The notes beneath the pieces are model-generated. The model ran no database searches, was not told the origin of the DNA, and saw only the letters and a program-made list of their open reading frames with translations. Of a stretch of DNA of 8,735 nucleotides, positions 6,105 to 8,735 are shown piece by piece. The position numbers were made by a program, and so were the translations under genes. Source of the stretch: Fidelibacterota bacterium (GTDB taxonomy: Bacteria > Fidelibacterota > Marinisomatia > SCGC-AAA003-L08 > D37C17); assembly GCA_002707765.1 (NCBI GenBank), contig PANV01000004.1:11190-19924 (forward strand), in the 5' to 3' direction. Position 1 is the stretch's first letter, and each line of letters begins with the position of its first letter.

Positions 6105-6109
6105 TTTTA

Positions 6110-6115
6110 CCTCTT
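6110..6115 (-). promoter_or_regulatory. Shine-Dalgarno site that decides the isomerase start
   Basis: Minus-strand AAGAGG lies in the 13-base gap after the nuclease stop and five bases before ATG 6104. It would be inside the coding region if ATG 6128 were used, which argues for the shorter form. Confidence 0.65.
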
Positions 6116-6117
6116 TT

Positions 6118-7062
6118 CTAATTTTCAAGTATGATATTTAAAACAATCAAAATATCAATTATATTAATAATACCATCTTCATTACCATCTGCTGAAAGGA
6201 ATTGTTCATTATTTAAATCTTGTAGTTCAAGTATAAAATTTACCATTAAAATTATATCAACAATATTTATTATACCATCTTGAGTTATATCTCCAACATT
6301 ATCTGAATTTTCTTCATAAAAAAAGGTTCGAAATACTAAAGTCTCATCAATGATAAATGGGTTTGGAATATTATTTTGATAACTAGCAATATTCCATGTT
6401 CTATTTATTTCTAAATTATTTATTGGATCTTCATTATGCCATTGATATAATATTTCTTTTTGCGATTCAAAAAAACCATGATCTGCTACATCATTATAAA
6501 TGGTAAAAAAGTAAAATATTGCTCTTGCAATATCACCTTTGACATTTTCTTTAGGCTCAAAATAATTGATACCATTTTCAGAAAATTCGTTTATATTTGA
6601 ACTTGGTATGCTGTTTAGTTCATAGTCTAAACGATACCAAGTTTCAGTTAACCAATCATCAATGTCGTTAAAGGGTTTATTACCTCGAGCAGAGTTAACA
6701 TTATCCTTGCAAGGTCTTAAATGATGCATATCACTTTTCATTGGAGAGCTGCTTGCGCCTAAACTCTGAGGCCATAAATGTTCACAGTTGATGCCATTCT
6801 CATATAAATGAGTACTAGGATCTGAATTGTTTAATTGAACTGAATAATCAGTATAAACACATTTCACATATCCATTTGTATTATCAATTTCTGAATACAA
6901 AATATCTCTCGCAGAATTATAACTTTCTACATTAGTTGTACTATAATTATTTTGAATATAATTAAATAATTCAGTACCATTAAGATTAGGTGCAATCTCA
7001 TCTTGTGAAATTAAAAAATTTATAGATGATAATATGTAAATTAATTTTTTCAAATTTTTCAT
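6118..7062 (-). CDS. Secreted endonuclease I-family DNase with dockerin-like C-terminal repeats
   Basis: This 314-residue exported protein begins with a short basic segment and hydrophobic core, with likely cleavage after about residue 20 (N-F-L-I-S-Q). The nuclease domain (about 25-250) shows the endonuclease I / NucM signatures: N-C-E-H-L-W-P-Q-S (92-100, His-Leu-Trp-Pro-like catalytic/metal loop) and S-D-M-H-H-L-R-P with N-x-x-R-G-N-K-P-F (110-131), then K-G-D-I-A-R-A-I-F-Y-F (175-185) and W-H-N-E-D-P. The C-terminus (about 257-314) has two Ca-binding dockerin-type loops, G-D-I-T-Q-D-G-I-I-N-I-V-D-I and A-D-G-N-E-D-G-I-I-N-I-I-D-I. Expected activity is non-specific Mg/Ca-dependent cleavage of extracellular DNA, perhaps for nutrients; the tail may be a surface-sorting or docking module. 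It heads the operon with the isomerase (13 bases downstream) and selenothioredoxin. There is no SD sequence; the promoter should lie in 7063-7153. Confidence 0.92.
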   Translation of the reverse strand: MKNLKKLIYILSSINFLISQDEIAPNLNGTELFNYIQNNYSTTNVESYNSARDILYSEIDNTNGYVKCVYTDYSVQLNNSDPSTHLYENGINCEHLWPQSLGASSSPMKSDMHHLRPCKDNVNSARGNKPFNDIDDWLTETWYRLDYELNSIPSSNINEFSENGINYFEPKENVKGDIARAIFYFFTIYNDVADHGFFESQKEILYQWHNEDPINNLEINRTWNIASYQNNIPNPFIIDETLVFRTFFYEENSDNVGDITQDGIINIVDIILMVNFILELQDLNNEQFLSADGNEDGIINIIDILIVLNIILEN

Positions 7063-7153
7063 TAAAATTATTTAAAGTTAATATATAAAAATTAAAAACT
7101 CGTTATTAAATTAACTATTAATTCATAATAAAGTTTAAATATAAATTGTAAAT
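7063..7153. other. Divergent AT-rich intergenic promoter region
   Basis: This 91-base gap separates the minus-strand secreted-protein operon from the plus-strand gene pair, so it must carry promoters for both. A minus-strand TATATT (7080-7085) with TTAATA 18 bases upstream (7104-7109) is a weak candidate for the nuclease. For the plus strand, TTAACT (7111-7116) and TTTAAA (7134-7139) are 17 bases apart but poor. No operator-like inverted repeat stands out. Neither adjoining gene has an SD sequence. Confidence 0.45.
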
Positions 7154-8062
7154 ATGCTTAACAGAAAAAAAATTTTTCAACAATTCAAATGGTTAAAGGA
7201 TAAAAATAGACAATTTGTAATTTCCGCAAATTATGATGGTTTAATTTGTGCATCTTTTTTATCACACTTTCTTAATTGGGAATTGGTCGGTTATTATAAT
7301 ATGCAAACAATATGGATTTCAGAATCAGGAGTAAAAAATAAAAAAGATTTAATATGGGTTGATCTAGATATAATTCCAACACTAGGCAGAACGTTAGGCG
7401 GCCATATTATTAAGCTTGGAGATTCTATGCCAAGAGGATATAGTAATTCTTGTAATCCAAATATTTTAATGAATTTATCGAATAACAATTTTAATCAAAA
7501 ATATCCGCTATCAACTCTGGCTTTTTTAATTTGGCTGTATGATGTTAAAATACCCAGTGATAATTATTCAAAATTTCTAATATTACATAGTGATTCAATG
7601 TGGTTGAAATTTCAAAAATACTCAAAAAATTTCAATAATTGGCTTCATATTTTTTCAGATTATAATTGGAAAGAGTTATTCAAAAATATTGATTCAAGAG
7701 AATATGAACAAGAAGTAGATCAGATATTTTATTCTGATTTAATTAATCTACAAGCAGTATCTGGATTTGGTAAACTAAAAAGTAAGTACCTAGGCTTACA
7801 ATGTAGAGAGTCAAAATTTAATCCTGATTGGGATGAGGATATTATATTAAATTTAATTGAATTATTTGCAAATCATTTACAATGGGGTACTTTTAAATTA
7901 CCTTTAATAAGCAAGAAAATTAAGGGGAAAAAAATTACTATTCCTGTATCGGAAGTTCAAAATATTGGAATTTCAAAATTTATTCGTGAAAAAAAAATCT
8001 TTTCGTATGCAATAACCTCTCCTAAAATTATCAAGTATACAATATTTGAGAAGATTAAATGA
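7154..8062 (+). CDS. Protein of unknown function, coupled to a PabB-like gene
   Basis: This 302-residue soluble protein, rich in Trp, Lys and Asn, has no signal peptide. I do not recognise the family with confidence. The N-terminal part reads V-I-S-A-N-Y-D-G-L-I-C-A-S (22-34), then N-W-E-L-V-G-Y-Y (41-48), D-L-I-W-V-D-L-D-I (65-73) and L-G-G-H-I-I-K-L-G (81-89). This order of a strand ending in an Asp-Gly loop, a second acidic strand end and a Gly-Gly-His loop is loosely reminiscent of DHH phosphoesterases, with GGH in place of DHH; it is only a hint. Further on are C-N-P-N (100-103), K-Y-P-L-S-T-L-A-F-L (116-125) and H-S-D-S-M-W (145-150), possible conserved patches. Its TGA stop overlaps the ATG of the chorismate-binding enzyme (ATGA), so the two are translated together. 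No SD sequence precedes ATG 7154. Confidence 0.85.
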   Translation: MLNRKKIFQQFKWLKDKNRQFVISANYDGLICASFLSHFLNWELVGYYNMQTIWISESGVKNKKDLIWVDLDIIPTLGRTLGGHIIKLGDSMPRGYSNSCNPNILMNLSNNNFNQKYPLSTLAFLIWLYDVKIPSDNYSKFLILHSDSMWLKFQKYSKNFNNWLHIFSDYNWKELFKNIDSREYEQEVDQIFYSDLINLQAVSGFGKLKSKYLGLQCRESKFNPDWDEDIILNLIELFANHLQWGTFKLPLISKKIKGKKITIPVSEVQNIGISKFIREKKIFSYAITSPKIIKYTIFEKIK

Positions 8063-8735
8063 AAAATAGTTTATTTGATTTAATTAATGAATATGGTGAA
8101 CCTGATGCCTTAATTGATAATCATTCTGAAAGTGTTGGATATGCTATTTGGGGTTTTGATGAAGTTGTTTATCAGATAAATGATAGTACATATCATAATC
8201 ATCAAAAAATTAGATGCAATTCATTTGAATTACTTCAAAAACTTATAAATAAATGGTCTAGAGATATTGATACTATCAAATCAGTAGGATTTATGAGTTA
8301 TGATATCAAAAATATAATTTACCCACATATTCCATTTAAAGAATTAAAATCTAATTTTCCTTTTTTTTGGTTTGCTAAGCCAAGTATGATTAAATCATAT
8401 TCAATTCAATCAGATAGATTTAAAGAAAACAGTTTTAAATTTTTATCCCAAATTAAAGATTTAGATTCTTTATCAAATTATTCCAAAATTATTGAGAAAA
8501 TAAAAAAAGAGCTTTTTCAAGGTAATTCATACCAGATTAATTATACGATGGAACAAAAATACAAAATTGATTTAAGTTCAATAGATGTATACTTGTTAAT
8601 GAGACAAATTGCAAAACCCCAATATGGTTATTTTTTAAAGATCAAAGATTATGATATTTTGTCGTTTTCTCCAGAATCTTTTTTTCATACAGAAAAAAAT
8701 AAAATTTTTACATATCCCATGAAAGGGACAATTAA
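8059..8735 (+). CDS. pabB: Partial chorismate-binding enzyme, aminodeoxychorismate synthase component I-like (PabB)
   Basis: The frame opens at ATG 8059, overlapping the previous stop as ATGA, and remains open to the window end, giving 225 residues of an expected 400 or more. Family signatures appear in order: E-L-F-Q-G-N-S-Y-Q-I-N-Y-T (151-163), Y-G-Y-F-L (189-193), I-L-S-F-S-P-E-S-F-F (200-209) and Y-P-M-K-G-T (219-224), the conserved P-(I/M)-K-G-T of TrpE, PabB, MenF and related enzymes. The YQINYT and SPESFF forms and the short N-terminal region fit PabB, which makes 4-amino-4-deoxychorismate for folate synthesis, better than TrpE. The C-terminal catalytic half lies outside the window, so anthranilate synthase or another chorismate enzyme is not excluded. 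The upstream partner of unknown function is probably co-expressed. Confidence 0.85.
   Translation, partial: MKNSLFDLINEYGEPDALIDNHSESVGYAIWGFDEVVYQINDSTYHNHQKIRCNSFELLQKLINKWSRDIDTIKSVGFMSYDIKNIIYPHIPFKELKSNFPFFWFAKPSMIKSYSIQSDRFKENSFKFLSQIKDLDSLSNYSKIIEKIKKELFQGNSYQINYTMEQKYKIDLSSIDVYLLMRQIAKPQYGYFLKIKDYDILSFSPESFFHTEKNKIFTYPMKGTI

Noticed and set aside
6105..6128. Longer isomerase start at ATG 6128
   Set aside because: It overlaps the nuclease stop, adds charged residues before the lipoprotein signal, and would place the clear SD sequence inside the coding region.
6118..6350. Cellulosome component based on the dockerin-like repeats
   Set aside because: No cohesin, scaffoldin or glycoside hydrolase is present; in this type of genome the repeats more likely act as a general C-terminal module.
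7294..7488. Minus-strand open frame inside the 302-residue gene
   Set aside because: Short antisense shadow without ribosome site or recognisable motif.

Overview
The window is strongly AT-rich bacterial DNA, densely packed with genes. It suggests a Gram-negative-type marine bacterium, most plausibly Marinimicrobia (SAR406) or a relative near Bacteroidota. The evidence is Lys/Asn/Ile-rich proteins, lipoprotein signals, an apparent outer-membrane POTRA protein, few Shine-Dalgarno (SD) sequences, and a secreted nuclease ending in paired dockerin-like repeats of the type common in that group. The lineage is an inference, because no rRNA or marker gene is present.

Left part, read on the minus strand from about 2400 to 1: tRNA-Glu(UUC) with a strong hairpin terminator, an alpha/beta hydrolase, a glyoxalase-II-like metallo-beta-lactamase-fold hydrolase coupled to it by ATGA, a small two-repeat protein with its own promoter and strong ribosome site, and a second strong hairpin. 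That hairpin directly abuts the start of a gene leaving the window, whose first 30 residues look like a signal peptide followed by a POTRA strand (BamA/Omp85-like). On the plus strand, 2416-4008 encodes a GlcD-type FAD-linked oxidase that converges on the next block with a 4-base overlap.

Middle block, 4005-7062, minus strand, apparently one operon for exported proteins: a secreted endonuclease-I-family DNase with a dockerin-like tail, a lipoprotein fusing cyclophilin and FKBP peptidyl-prolyl isomerase domains with a His-rich tail, and immediately after its stop codon a thioredoxin-like/TPR lipoprotein. This last gene is the main discovery. Conventional ORF calling would start it at an internal Met (4868) and lose its front. 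Read from ATG 5021, it gives a lipoprotein signal and a thioredoxin fold whose active site is W-(TGA)-G-P-C-K. The TGA replaces exactly the first Cys of WCGPC, and a bacterial-SECIS-like hairpin lies just downstream. The best reading is a selenocysteine-containing (UGPC) exported thioredoxin-like protein of 338 residues, working beside a proline isomerase in folding or redox care of envelope proteins.

Right part, plus strand from 7154: an unrecognised 302-residue protein, coupled by ATGA to the start of a chorismate-binding enzyme (PabB-like, aminodeoxychorismate synthase component I) that runs off the window. The 91-base AT-rich gap 7063-7153 separates these genes from the divergent secreted-protein operon. 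No mobile elements, CRISPR arrays or integrase-type signals were seen, and no gene-free stretch exceeds 300 bases.
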